Of a stretch of 64,000 bases of DNA, positions 11,734-23,430 are shown one piece after another. Each line of letters begins with the position of its first letter. The first letter of the stretch is position 1. Location: contig CM061231.1 of the NCBI GenBank assembly GCA_030844895.1, positions 1,922,001 through 1,986,000 on the forward strand, read 5' to 3'. Position numbers and translations under genes: made by a program. This DNA is from Ambrosia x helenae. Taxonomy: Eukaryota; Streptophyta; Magnoliopsida; Asterales; Asteraceae. Under the pieces are notes generated by a model. It made no database searches, was not told the DNA's origin, and was given only the letters and a program-made list of their open reading frames with translations.

Positions 11734-13059
11734 CTAGCTGATTACCTCGGGAGAGTCCCGGGGTTGAAATATCTAATTTTACGTGATAACCTATTGCAAA
11801 GGGCTTAAGTTAACTAACCACAAAATCTCTCAATCATTGCATGTTCATAGTATTCTAATCAGTAATAACTCATATTCCCTAATCTAAAACCTAATCAGTA
11901 ATCATCTAAAGAATCACTTATGTAAGCTGCAACTATTAAAAAACTCATCACATCTCTCTAATTTCTCACATTCTAATGGCTCTTAGAGCATTCTCAATAG
12001 CTTCCCCATCCCACATTCACTCACAACCAATAACAACCACATATTACATTAAAAATCATTACAGTTTCTCTCTCCTCCACTCACAACTACTTTCAACAAA
12101 TATTAAAAAATAAATACAGTTTTCCTGTTTTCCCTAAAAGATTCCCAAAGAACCCAAAATTTACCGATAAACAGTAGATTCCCCATTTTCTTTACTTACA
12201 ACCACTTCTAACCCCATAAAAAATTATAGGGTTTTATCTCACAATAAAATGGGGACACTACTGTGAATGCTCTTATAATTCCTAACCTAATCAACTAAAC
12301 AAACACTTAAGTTGGAAGTTGTAATCATTGCATCTCATTTGCCACGTGGCATAATCAAGAGATGGTTGAAGCCACCATTGAACGCCACGTCAGCAACTAT
12401 CAATTCTTTCCGGGAGCGTCCCGGTGTTGAAAAATATAACCATTCTAATAATACTAATACTAATAGTAATAATTATTACTCTTGTAATTAAATAAATAAA
12501 AAAATAACCTTGCTATAAGGTGACACCATGTGCTGCAGTGTTGCGCGATTCTTTTTCTAACTTCTCTTGATGAAGTATACATATCCATCTTTAGAAGATA
12601 AGAACCTGGTTTAAAAGAAAAAAACATGATTAATGAATAACATGAACACTTTGTGGGTTTTTTTCCTGTATGAACGAAACCCCACAAAAAATAGTCGATT
12701 TTTCTCCGTTTTTTATATAGGACTATGGTACTCGTTGGAAAGATAATAAAACGCTCGTTAATTTGGTGTAATTTTTTTCTTTAAAAAATCCCGTATATAA
12801 AAGATATAAACGTTTAAAAAGTATGGGAGGAAACATGAGAAAGAAAATTTTAAATTTATTTTTAAATTCTTTTTTTCCTAAAATAACTCAATTTAATTTA
12901 GGATTTTATGTTTATCTTTTTTTTTTTAATTAAAAATGAAATAGTTTAAAAACACTAAAATCTTTCAATTATGATGCTACATGACACTCTCAAGGGAGGT
13001 TGAGGCCTTCATTGCACGCCACGTCAGCATATACGTTTTCTTTTATATATATAGATAGA
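11734..13059 (-). mobile_element. Non-autonomous Helitron, copy A
   Basis: Read on the minus strand it starts TCTATCTATATATATAAAAG and ends with the hairpin CCCGGGACTCTCCCGAGG, seven bases and CTAG (11734-11737). Host A (11733) and T (13060) flank it on the plus strand, the A/T target of Helitrons. It matches copy B at 38901-39939 almost throughout, and both copies diverge from their surroundings exactly at these ends, which fixes the boundaries. It has no coding capacity. It is longer than copy B because a 287-bp MITE lies inside it. Confidence 0.88.
11986..12272. mobile_element. Tourist-like (PIF/Harbinger) MITE, 287 bp
   Basis: It starts GAGCATTCTCA and ends (read inward from the other side) GAGCATTCACAG, giving a short terminal inverted repeat. 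It is flanked by TTA at 11983-11985 and 12273-12275. Helitron copy B has the undisturbed site CTCTTATAATT with a single TTA, which proves an insertion with 3-bp duplication. No ORF. Confidence 0.9.
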
Positions 13060-13465
13060 TATCCTCTAACATCAATTAACCTAAACATATAGTCTAACTT
13101 ACGTTCAATATTTAGTTAGAAATTTATATAAGTTAATCCTTCCTACACGTCAAGGAAATCAAATACGGGAAGGTAGGTTGGAAAATGCATGCACATGCAC
13201 TGGTCACTGGTGGCCACCCCAGGTCCCCCCGGTTTCAACTTGTTTGATTTTATGAGTAAACCTCACTCCCAAATATAAATAACCAGTCAATGCATAGAAA
13301 CCAATTAATATTGTAGTCTTGCACCGCATTGGACGTTAAGGACCACCTAAATTTGTCTGCATTATCAACCGATGACGACCGCAATAAGTCCTAGACAAGC
13401 ATAAATAATAACAACTCTACCCGGTAAATTCCATCGTACCCAGTGATTCATACTAGAATCTAAAA
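13060..13465 (+). promoter_or_regulatory. Upstream region of the WAK pseudogene
   Basis: About 400 bp between the Helitron and the WAK start codon. A CAAATATAAATAACC motif at about 13270 could serve as TATA box, about 190 bp upstream of the ATG. Nothing else is recognisable. Confidence 0.3.
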
Positions 13466-14517
13466 ATGAAGTTGCCTCACATTGTTTTGATCATCTTCAT
13501 CTCATCAACAACCGCGGCAACAGAACTAGTTCCCCATTACGCCAAGCCTGGATGCGAAGAGATGTGCGGAAATTTAAGAATTCCATACCCTTTTGGAATT
13601 GGTCCCAACTGCTCTATCAACCAATGGTACGCGGTTGATTGCAACTTCTCCAAACCATATTTGTCATCTCTAAAAAACCTCCCATTGTTAGGTGTAGACT
13701 TGAATGAACAAATGGTTCTTGTCAATGTCTCATTGAGCTCTAAATGTCAAGCCCTTATTTGGAATAGCCGTCAGGTCATAAATCTCGGTGACAGCCCATT
13801 CTTGTTTTCGAAGATGCACAACAAATTCACCATTCAAGGATGTGGCACTGCTTCCATTACCCAAAATGGAAGTGCGCTAACCGGTTGTTCGACTTTGTGT
13901 TCTCATCAATCCTTGAGTTCTAGGATAGACAATTGCTATGGATCCATTGTTGTCGAGGGACAGTTCCTTATTATCTAAAGTCGTTTAGTATCAATGTGTC
14001 AAGCAATAAGTCATGTCTTTCTGCCTTCTTGGTGGCTGATAATTCATATGCTCATGACTTGTTTTCGCTCCAATCTTTTAATGGGGATGTTTCTTCGATC
14101 CCAACAGTACTTCGGTGGACGCTACAAGACGATGTTTATAGCGAAGCGAGTTGTAATTATAACTTTAGCACGCATGAGTTACATATGAGTAATAACACTT
14201 CAATCATCACTGGAATGTGTAGATGCGAGTCTGAATTAGAAGAAGGAAACCCTTATCTATCTGGTGGATGCAAAGGTATTTTTGCTTGTTACGCATTTTA
14301 GATAATGGTCTATTTTTTAGCATGGTACTTATCTCTTATTATTTATTGGAACAAATTACACCGATGGTTCATGTGGTATGTTTAAAAATTGATTTTCGTT
14401 TTCAAGCTTAACAAATTATAAGTTTGTACCAAAACTATGCATTAACGTAACACGTTTGGTTACTAGAGTGGATGAACGTCAACTTTTGTTCCCAAATGGG
14501 TGTGAAATCATCAAAAC

Positions 14518-14520
<3 letters not shown>

Positions 14521-14558
<38 letters not shown>
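14521..14558 (+). repeat. Poly(A) tract in WAK intron
   Basis: About 37 adenines without a recognisable retroelement upstream. A second poly(A) tract at 15940-15973 belongs to the CACTA element. Confidence 0.9.
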
Positions 14559-14559
<1 letters not shown>

Positions 14560-15000
14560 TATCAACGCTACTGCTACCTTTTTTCAATATAAATGCGCGC
14601 ACACACATCACAGGATTCTCTACAGAATACAAGTTTTTGCGAGAACCATCAAAACAAAATAAAGAAGCCATTTTTTCAATTTTAAATTTTTTAAAATATA
14701 TGAATGAAACTTGTAGAAATTACAATATTTATTCTTATCTTTTGAAATCCAAAGCAAAATATTATATGAACAAATTCTATTTATTTACATAACCTACTAC
14801 ACATGTACATGGTGCAGTTTATAATGCCTACACATGTGTAGATAAATATTTAAAAGTTAACATTTCTGTATACATAAAGTACATTGTATATGAAAGGTAA
14901 CGGTTATAAAAACATGCATGTATGAACTATTAACTAAAAAATAAACGGCTCAAGTTTTTTTATTTTTGTTTTCATAATTTTTTTTAGAGTAGTGTTTTAG

Positions 15001-15185
15001 CGGTAAATCTTGAGTTACAAAGCGACCACTGCCCAGGATCGAATCTCATAGCACCACACGAGTTTTTCCTTTCAAACCTAAGAGGTTATTTTTTCGGTGG
15101 AGCGTGAGATTCGAACTTGAGACCAAACCCAGACAGGAACCCTCCAAGGAGGTAAACCTTCTCACCTTAAACCAGCTAAGGTGGA
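15001..15185. other. SINE-like tRNA-derived sequences in WAK intron
   Basis: Two tRNA-like pieces face each other. On plus, TGTTTTAGCGG (A box, one mismatch) is followed by GGATCGAATCTC (B box) at 15043-15054. On minus, GTTCGAATCTC-like sequence lies at about 15107-15118. No target duplication was found, so the extent is uncertain. Confidence 0.4.
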
Positions 15186-15850
15186 GATCATTGGCATTTT
15201 TGTTTTCATAATGATTTAGTGTTTTAATTTGTTCGGTAAAATAAATTATACATAGTTTCATTTTGGTAATTTTCCTTTCTTTTTTTCCATTTAAAAGTGT
15301 ACCGTTCTTTGGTCATTGGTAGAAAATTTGACATAGAGGTTAATTCAAGTCTAGTCACTCCATGGACCAAACATGCTACGCTTGTGCATAGTTTTGGTCA
15401 AAGCGTGTAATTTCTCAAACTTAGAGGCGAAAGCCAAAACTTGGACATACCATAGGACCATCCAAGTAATTTGTTCTTAATTTTTGGCATCTTAGTTACC
15501 AAAGAATGTAGAAAATGTATGGAAACATCGGGGTCTTGTGTGTACAAAGTATCATATGGTGGTGTGCGGAACTTCGTTTGTGATAACCAATTCGGCCATA
15601 ATCGAAGCAAATCATCATCCCTGGCTATTTTTCTAGGTAACACCAAATCTCTTCGCTAATAATTTAGTTATGAAGAATGAGAACTTTGATAGTTATGATT
15701 ATGAAAAATGAGTGTGTTCCATTTGAATGATTACCAAACCTACATTTTCTAGTTCTTGTTATGAATAATGTGAACTTTGTTTGAGCAAATGGGGCCGACA
15801 CAATGTGAGCCCCTATTATATATAAATTCTTAGATGATCTTCCGTTGAGC

Positions 15851-15938
15851 CACTATTCAAAAAGTGATCATTTGCTACATAAGTTTCCTACGAAAAAAAT
15901 GCGTCACAAATTTTGATAAAGTTGCTACACCTTTGTTA

Positions 15939-15976
<38 letters not shown>

Positions 15977-16476
15977 CTAATTTTTTAAACAAATTTGCTA
16001 CACAACAAGGACAAATACTTAAGGAAGTGCGCAGGAAATGGCGTACGAAATACTTCGCATATTCCCACACCATATTTTCGTAGGAAATGTATTGAAAATT
16101 GCATAGTAAATGTGTAGTAATTGGTTTTCGACGAGGGTTTTTCTAACGTCAAGGTTTTGTTGAAAATGCGTCACAAATTTGAATTTGCTACACAATTGTA
16201 ATGAAACCATGATATTAGAAAAACCTTCGTCGGAAACCAATTACTACGCAATTTTCAACGTATTTTTTACGAAAATATGGTGTGAGAAATTTGTGATGCA
16301 TTTCTTATGCCATTTCCTACCCAATTTTCTAAGTATTGGTCGTTATTGCGTAGCAAATTTGTCTAAAAAATAAGGGTGTTTTGTCATCACAAATTAATAG
16401 CAATTTTGTCAAAATTTGTGACGCATTTTCTTCCGTAAGAAAATTTTGTAACAAAAGAACCACTTTTCTATTAGTG
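15851..16476. mobile_element. Non-autonomous CACTA (En/Spm) element, 626 bp
   Basis: It starts CACTATTCAAAAAGTG and ends CACTTTTCTATTAGTG, the inverted complement starting CACTAATAGAAAAGTG. It is flanked by a perfect 3-bp duplication AGC (15848-15850 and 16477-16479), as CACTA transposases produce. Subterminal repeats such as TTTGCTACACAA and ATGCGTCACAAATTT occur in both orientations and extend the inverted similarity to about 60 bp. It carries no transposase. It lies in the WAK intron, about 250 bp before exon 2. Confidence 0.92.
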
Positions 16477-18134
16477 AGCGAACTAGTTTCATTTCAAGCT
16501 AACGGTCATATTTACGAACAACAATCCTAAAGCTGAGTAAATTAAATAGTTTTCAATGGCAATTTTCAAACATTAGTATGTTGTAAAAACGTTAGCTGTA
16601 GCCTGCTTTTCTTTTTACAGTTTAGCAAATATATTACTTGGTTCTTTTTTATTCATTCTTAGTTCATGTTATATCTTTATTAAGATATGTATTAATCTTC
16701 AAAATGTACTTGGCATACAATATTTAGGTGTTGGCATAAGTATTCTCCTCCTAATTGTTACGGCCCTAGCCTTTGTATTGTACAAAATAATTCAAAGAGG
16801 CAAAGAAAAGAGACAGAAAAAAATATTTTTTGAACGTAACGGGGGCCTACTTCTGCAACAACAAGAAGCGTGTAATGACGGTTTAGTTGATAAAATCAAG
16901 TTGTTCACATCTGACGAGTTGCAAAAGGCAACAAACAACTTTAATGAGGATAGAATTATCGGCCATGGAGGTCAAGGTACAGTATACAAAGGCATGTTGG
17001 CGGATGGGAGTGTGGTAGCTGTCAAAAAGTCAAAGGCAATTGACCAAAGTCAACTAGAGCAATTTATTAACGAGATGGTCATTCTTTCACAAATAATCAT
17101 AGGAATGTGGTCAAACTATTGGGGTGTTGCTTAGAGACCGATGTTCCTATATTAGTTTCAAAGTTCATCCCAAATGGGACGTTGTATGATCATATTCATC
17201 GTCAAAATATTGATAATTTCATTCCTTTGAACATACGACTACAAATTGCTACAGAGGTAGCGGGAGCACTTTCTTATTTACATTCAGCAACATCCATCCC
17301 AATCTACCATAGAGACATCAAAACCACTAATATACTTTTGGATGAAAATTATAGAGCTAAGATATCCGACTTTGGAACTTCAAGGTTCATCTCAATAGGT
17401 CAGACTCACCTAACTACCTTAATCAAAGGAACAGTTGGCTACATGGATCCAGAGTACTTTCAAACTAGCCAGTTCACTGAAAAAAGTGATGTTTATAGTT
17501 TTGGAGTTGTTTAGTTGAACTTTTAACAGGAGAAAAACCGATTTGCCTAAGTAGATATGGTGGAAACATAACCTTGGTTGCACACTTTATGAGGGTTTTT
17601 GAAGAAGGTCGAGTGATGTCTATTCTAGATGCAAAGATGGTGAAAGAGGGTGGTAGGGATGTGTTGATGAAAGTAGCTGACCTAGCAATTCGATGTCTAA
17701 ATTTGTGTGGAAAAAACAGACCGACAATGAAAGAAGTAGCCTTAGAATTAGAAACAATTAGATTGTTACACTTGTCGTCCAGAGCCCATTCTAATTCTGA
17801 TTCGGAAATAGTAAAGTACAATGGTGAAAAAGAAGAGTTACTTATGCTCTCATATGGCGAGTCAACATCAAGCAGCATCATATAATTTCATAACTTTTAG
17901 ATTGATATTTGAATATTTTGTTAAAGACATGCATGCAATGAGAATAATGGTCCCATTTGGTCATGGTCATGGTCATTTGAAGGCTAGTGCGTAGTTGTTT
18001 GGTATTTTGTACCTCTCTAATCGGTATTATCAAATAATCATCTTAGCATTCGCCATTCAAAATAAATAAAATAAAACTAATCGTCTTGTGTTTTAACCTT
18101 TAGAAATTATTTAAACGGTTTGTTACACATTGAG

Positions 18135-18850
18135 AAATCTTTGGTAACCACAAGACAATAAAGTTCGCCATTGATACTCTTATGTTTAACTGGTCCGAAT
18201 AGGTCCTTGTGTAAACGTTAAAGTGGAAGTTCGACAGAATTTATTTTCTTGGGTTTGTGGGACTGTTTGTGTTGTTTCCCCTTTTTGAAACTTACACATT
18301 TGTCATTAAGATGAAAATGCTTCACATTAACGCCCTCAACAAGTCCGTTCTTCACCAAGTGATTTATCTTTCTAAGGTGAATATGCACCATCCTCCTATG
18401 CCACATGATTGATTCTTTTTCAGTAGCCTTGGATAGAAAGTACGTGACTTGTCCCTGTGTCGTGGTTGCCTTGCTCATATCAAGAATGTAAAGATTATTC
18501 ACTTTTGGAGCCTTCAACATGATCCATTCTTTTGGTATGACAAAACCGGGTTTCAGTTTGTAGCAAGATTTGTTATCAAAGTGAACCGAAAACTTCTTTT
18601 TACAGATCTGACTCACACTCAACAAATTATAGTCAATTTGTTTCACATACGATATCCTTTCAAAACTCACAATTCCATTGCTAACACTCCCTTCCATAGT
18701 AATATAACCTCCTTTGTTTCCCGCAAACGCCACATATCCTCCATTAATATTCTTTATATAAAAAGCTTTAAATCTCCGGTCATGTGCCCAAAAGCTCCAC
18801 TGTCGACAATCTAGAGACTGCTAACAGGGCCAACTGGAGCTCCCTACACA
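18135..18850 (-). pseudogene. Second Ty1-copia fragment: protease, GAG-pre-integrase, start of integrase
   Basis: The minus strand reads a copia protease motif VDSGAFGHMTG (about 18805-18770). A frameshift follows, then 171 open codons at 18218-18733 with NLLSVSQIC and the zinc-binding pre-integrase motif H-x3-H...CVSFKKGKQ. The first integrase residues (LYCLVVTKDFS) follow near 18150. The similarity stops at about 18135. It duplicates domains already present in the main copia element at 24.5-25.1 kb but in diverged form, so it belongs to a different element of the same broad lineage. It follows the env-like region with no LTR between. Confidence 0.8.
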
Positions 18851-21354
18851 AATCATAAACAAAATTAGTGCTTAGCAGGGACCTAAGCCTGTTTGGTCTT
18901 GGGTCTTTGAATGTTAGCTTTCAAAGATTCTTTCTCACAGACTTTCAAGTTTGAATCAACCTTTTGCTGGTTGTTCACAACTTTCTAACTTTTCACTTCC
19001 ATCTTCCTTGGCTTTCTTCCGTGCTGCAAGTAAACTCTTCTCCAGTAATTCTTTTGACATTGAGATAGGAGCAGGGTTTAATACATGCATTTGAGTGGTT
19101 GTAGGCCTTGGAATGTGAGTTGGAATGTCTTCAGTTGTTGTAGAAGGTTGTTCAGATGGAATGTTGGAAGTGTTAACTACTGAAGGGTTGATAGTACTAT
19201 CAACTACTGAAGAATTGTCTTCAGTACTTTATGAGTCTTCAGCAGTTTCTTCATTAAGGCCTTGGGATGTTTCGGCTGCAACTTCTGCTTCTTTGAGGAG
19301 CCTTTCTTAATCTTCTATTTGCTTTTGGGCCTTCTCCTCTTTTTGTTGTTGAGCCACTTTTGCCTTTATCATGGCTTCAAGTGACTCTCTTGGTTCCTTA
19401 ATCTTCTGGAAGCCTGATAGGTAGAGAAGTTCTACCAGATAAATTGGCAAGCTGTCTTGTGTTGTTGTCTATTTTCTTTGACAGTTCACTGAGTTTGTTG
19501 TTGATCACCTCAACTGATTTTTGGTCTTCAACTCCCAAGTAGTTGTGAAGGATTTGAGGTTATTAGATATGAGGGTGTTCATCATCTGGTATAGGCGACC
19601 ATCTGGGCTGCATAGGTGGTTCAAGTCTATGCTTGATGACCCAGAGAATTGGGTAGGCATTTTTAGTTTGGGGGGTGTTTTTGGGTGATCTTCAGAGTGT
19701 ACAGAAGATTCCACTTTAGGGGAATTAGGGTTTAAGTGGTCTTTAACCTGATCTGTTGTGACCAGTTCTTTGAGCTTAGAGACATCAGATTCAGGACTTT
19801 CACTAGTAGCCGTCAATTCATGTTCTGTGGAGTTTGAATCATCATCAAAATCAATGGAATCATCTGAATCCCTGGTGATATCCTCAATGAGGACATCATC
19901 AGTTGTATCATGAGCTGGGCCCAACCCAGTTGTCTCATGAACCTCTTTGTCTTGGTACTGGGGATTTCCTACCTCAGGCATAAAGCCTTCATCAGTAGTT
20001 CCATAAATGAGGTCTTAGCAATGTTACTTCTGTCCTCAGATCCACCACTAGATGGTAAATGAGTAGTAGCAGCTTCAAATGTACCTAAAGTCTCTATGTT
20101 TGGGCTTAGAAACCTTGGTTCATCCTCATCTCTTAGGATAGGGCTAATAACATCCACATCCATGTCAAATTCTAATGGTATTTCCCCTGTTTGATGTGGT
20201 TGTTGGGGAATGACATGTTCAGATAGGATTGTTTCTTTTAGCCCAGAGAGAAGTTTGGCAATTTCTATTGTTGTGTGAGATAGTTCTGGTTCAGTAGTTT
20301 TTGGTAAGGGGTCGGCAGTTTCAAAGGATGGATCAGTAGTTATGGTCCTTTTAAATTTCTTCCTTTGAAAAATAATGGTAATGGGTACTCTTTTGGTGGT
20401 TTGAGATGGATGAGACTGAGAGGATGTTTCAGTCACATCTTTGATAAGTGCAGATTGCACATCAGCAGTTTCAGGCATCTCAATTTCCTGAATTGCCTTT
20501 CTTTTAGGGTTGGTGGGTTTGGATTTTTGTTGTTTGGTTTTCTTGGCCTTTTTAGGTGAGGGTTTGGAAGATGGTAGTTCCATGGGGACTGTTTGTTGTT
20601 CCCCTTGGTCATCTTCTGGCAAGGCTGCCGGTTTGTTATGCCTTGAGTATGCTTGTGAGGTTAATGGTTTTAAAATAGTTGTTTTTTCCCACAAGCACCT
20701 CATCTCCAAGTTCTTTAATTATGCATTTCATTATGAACCTTGGATACAACAAAAATTTCTTTTTAGAATTTTGGTGATGCAACACCAACTCATTAATGAA
20801 AAGTGTTGATACCCTGAATTTTGTCTCATTCACAATGGAATGAAAATTAGGTTGAAAAGTATAGGGCATCTGATCATAAGATCTAGTTTTTGGACTCAAG
20901 TACATGATTATGTAGTGAAACAAAAGTTTATATTTTGGTTCAAAAAATTTCTTAAAAACTGTTGCATGTGAGAGAGTACCTTAATAACCACACTCTGTCA
21001 TGGTTAAATGGATTGTAGAGTTAGGAAAATGATCTGGTGCTTCAGCATCATCCAGACCTAGTCTTATCCCCAATGTAGCTGGTGTGATTGCCATTACTTT
21101 CCTTTGGATAGTTTATTTAGGGAAATGATCTGGTTATTCACTGTCACCACCTCAGCGTTTGCCCAGAACTCATTAAGAGTTTCAGTATGAATTGGAAGAT
21201 CAATGGTGAAAGCAGTGAAGTATTGAGATTGGATGACTAAATCAACGATTTCGTCATATTGGAACCAGGCTTCATCATTCTCAAAATAGCCTCTTTGATT
21301 GTGTCCCTGTTTCAGTACGAGAGCCATGTGGTTTTGTGTGTGTGGATCGAACAA
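18851..21354 (-). pseudogene. Env-like third ORF of a SIRE-type Ty1-copia element
   Basis: Downstream of RNase H on the minus strand lies a broken long frame. Its pieces are 21354-21094 (starts MFDPHTQNHMAL; contains TETLNEFWANAEV), 20923-20636 (SPKTRSYDQMPYTFQPNFHS, then FLLYPRF), 20709-19969 (lysine- and proline-rich, KKAKKTKQQKSKPTNPKRK) and 19981-19505 (acidic). A last piece at about 19100-18990 contains MSKELLEKSLLAARKKAKED. Order and wording fit the additional ORF after pol found in SIRE/Maximus elements of Asteraceae. Its function is not established; it is called env-like by position. At least four frameshifts or stops disable it. It is joined directly to an unrelated copia protease region at 18.85 kb. 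Confidence 0.7.
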
Positions 21355-21829
21355 TGTTTTTGGTTGTTTGCAGGGGAGGGTTTGAGAGTGTTTATGAGAG
21401 AGAGAGAGAGAAGGAGGGAATTTTGCTTTCTGAAAGGATAAGTGTTGGAAAAGGTGTTTATCAGAAGTTTATAACCGCCCTAGGTCAAACTTTTGAAGCG
21501 GGAAATGTCTGATTTACCCTTATTGACAAAACTGCTGATGAAGTACAATATTCATCAGTAGTTCCCATTTTCTCTTCACTAGTTTGTTAACAACGGATGA
21601 GAATATTTATAAACACTTTATTCATTACTTCTGAAGTTTATTTTATCAGAAGTTAATCATTTTTCTGAAAATATCCCCATACTGATGTTTTTCTACATCA
21701 GTAGTTTCTCTCTTTTTGTTTTTCAGAAGTTTTGTGACAGATAATGTAAGTGAAAGTAAAAATATGTGCAGGAAAATGAAAAACACGTACAAATTTAGCA
21801 TCCCAAGCATGGATACTAACTTCTAAAAT

Positions 21830-23430
21830 GTTGACGTGTCAAGGGGTTTGGTGAATATGTCAGCTATTTGATTAGCACCTGTCACATGCTTCACTTCAAT
21901 CTTTCCTTTTTCATAGCAATCCCTTATGAAATGATATCTGATTTCAATATGTTTAGTTTTTGAAAACTGAACAGGATTTTGAATGATGCTAATGGCAGAT
22001 TTACTGTCTACTAAGAGTGGAGTCTTGGTCTCTTTGATTCCATAATCAAGAAGTTGATATTGGAGCCATTGTATCTATGATGTACAACTTGCAGCTGCAA
22101 TGTATTCAGCTTCAGTAATTGAAGTTGCCACAGATGTTTGCTTCTTTGATTGTCAAGACACCAGATAGTTTCCCAAGAATTGACAACCACCAGATGTTGA
22201 TTTTCTTGACATTTTGCACCCTGCATAGTCACTATCTGAAAAAGCTGTTAACTTGGTATTGCTTGAAGCAGGATATCAAATTCCAAGTGTAGGAGTTCCT
22301 TTCAGATATCTTAAAATTCTTTTGACTGCAATGAGGTGTGATTCCCTAGGATCTGATTGATATCTAGCACATACACGTGTTGAAAACATAATATTTGGTC
22401 TAGAAGCAGTTAAATACAGAATGGAACCTATCATACATCTATACATGGTTTTATCAACCTGTTTTCTTGATCATCTGGTTCAACTTGTGTGGTTGGTGTC
22501 ATGGGAGTGGAACATGATTTACAGTCTTGTAAAGAAAATTTGTTTAACAATTCTTTAACATATTTAGATTGATGTATAAAAGTTCCATTTGTTTGTTGTT
22601 TAATCTGCAGTCCCAAAAAGTACTGCAGTTCTCCCATTGTACTCATTTCAAATTTTGATTGCATGAGTTTCTTAAATTCATCACACAATTTTGTGTTAGT
22701 TGAACCAAATATGATATCATCAACATAAATTTGAACAAGTAAGACATGATTTCCAACATGTTTTATGAAAAGAGTTTTATCAATGGAGCCTCTTGTAAAG
22801 TGATTTTTGAGTAAGAAGTTTGAAAGTGTTTCTTACCAAGCTCTAGGAGCCTGTTTTAGCCCATAAAGAACCTTGTAAAGTTTGTATACCCACTCAGGAT
22901 GAGAAGGATCCTCAAACCCAGGTGGCTGACAGACATGCACTTCCTCTTTAATTTTCCATACAAAAATGCACTCTTAACATCCATTTGAAAAACTTTAATT
23001 TTGTTGGAAATTGCATAAGCCAAAAATAACATGATGGCTTCAAGTCTTGCAACTGGAGCAAAGGTTTCATCATAGTCAATTCCCTCTTCTTGAGAATAAC
23101 CTTGTACCCCCAGTCTTGCCTTGTTCTTAATAATCATACCAGCTTCATCTTGTTTATTTCTGAAGACCCATCTTGTGCCAATTGGTAGCTTGTTTGGTGG
23201 TAAGGGACAGATTTCCCAGACCTGTTGCTTCTTGAATTGGAGCAAATGTTCTTGCATACCTTGAACCCAATTGTTATCTTTGAGGGCTTCTTGATACTTC
23301 TTAGGTTCCAACAGAGAAATGAATGCTGAGAAAAAGCAAAAGTTGGAAAGTTAGTTTCTTGTGAGAACCCCTGATGCAATATCACCCATGATTTGATCCA
23401 ATGGGTGGTCTTTGTGTTCAATCAGTTGTT
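21830..23430 (-). pseudogene. Copia reverse transcriptase and RNase H (broken)
   Basis: Minus-strand RT begins near 23311 with EALKDNNWVQGMQEHLLQF and continues with GTRWVFRNK, DETFAPVARLEAI and [13 protein letters not shown] frameshift near 22930 follows. [10 protein letters not shown] lies around 22850 with a stop immediately after. The catalytic YVDDIIFGST is at about 22730, and GELQYFLGLQIKQ follows in the open piece 22688-22431. RNase H continues to about 21830 with SDSDYAGC, KSTSGGCQFLG, TEAEYIAAA, VDSKSAISI, KHIEI and ADIFTKPLD in two interleaved frames. The active-site aspartates are still readable, but at least five lesions preclude a functional enzyme. Confidence 0.85.

Larger units (their letters stand above)
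13466..17885 (+). pseudogene. Wall-associated receptor kinase (WAK/WAKL) pseudogene
   Basis: Exon 1 (13466-14275) encodes a signal peptide (about 20 residues) and a cysteine-rich galacturonan-binding domain (motifs CGNLRIPYPFGIG, GCGTAS, NCYG). Exon 2 (16728-17885) encodes a membrane segment ([16 protein letters not shown]) and a Ser/Thr kinase. The kinase has the P-loop [11 protein letters not shown], catalytic lysine VAVKK, HRDIK loop, DFG and the [10 protein letters not shown] activation segment. The 2.45-kb intron is phase 1 at both sides. Three single-base losses break the frame, at about 13940 (after NCYG), 17088 (after EMVILSQI) and 17513 (after YSFGVV). The EGF-like exon usual for WAKs was not found. 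Kinase motifs are otherwise intact, so the damage looks recent. WAKs normally sense pectin at the plasma membrane; this copy could not make a full receptor. Confidence 0.88.

Noticed and set aside
14456..14662. 68-codon ORF in the WAK intron
   Set aside because: It is built around a poly(A) tract read as lysines.
16019..16373. ORFs on both strands at 16.0-16.4 kb
   Set aside because: They lie wholly inside the non-autonomous CACTA element and arise from its subterminal repeats.
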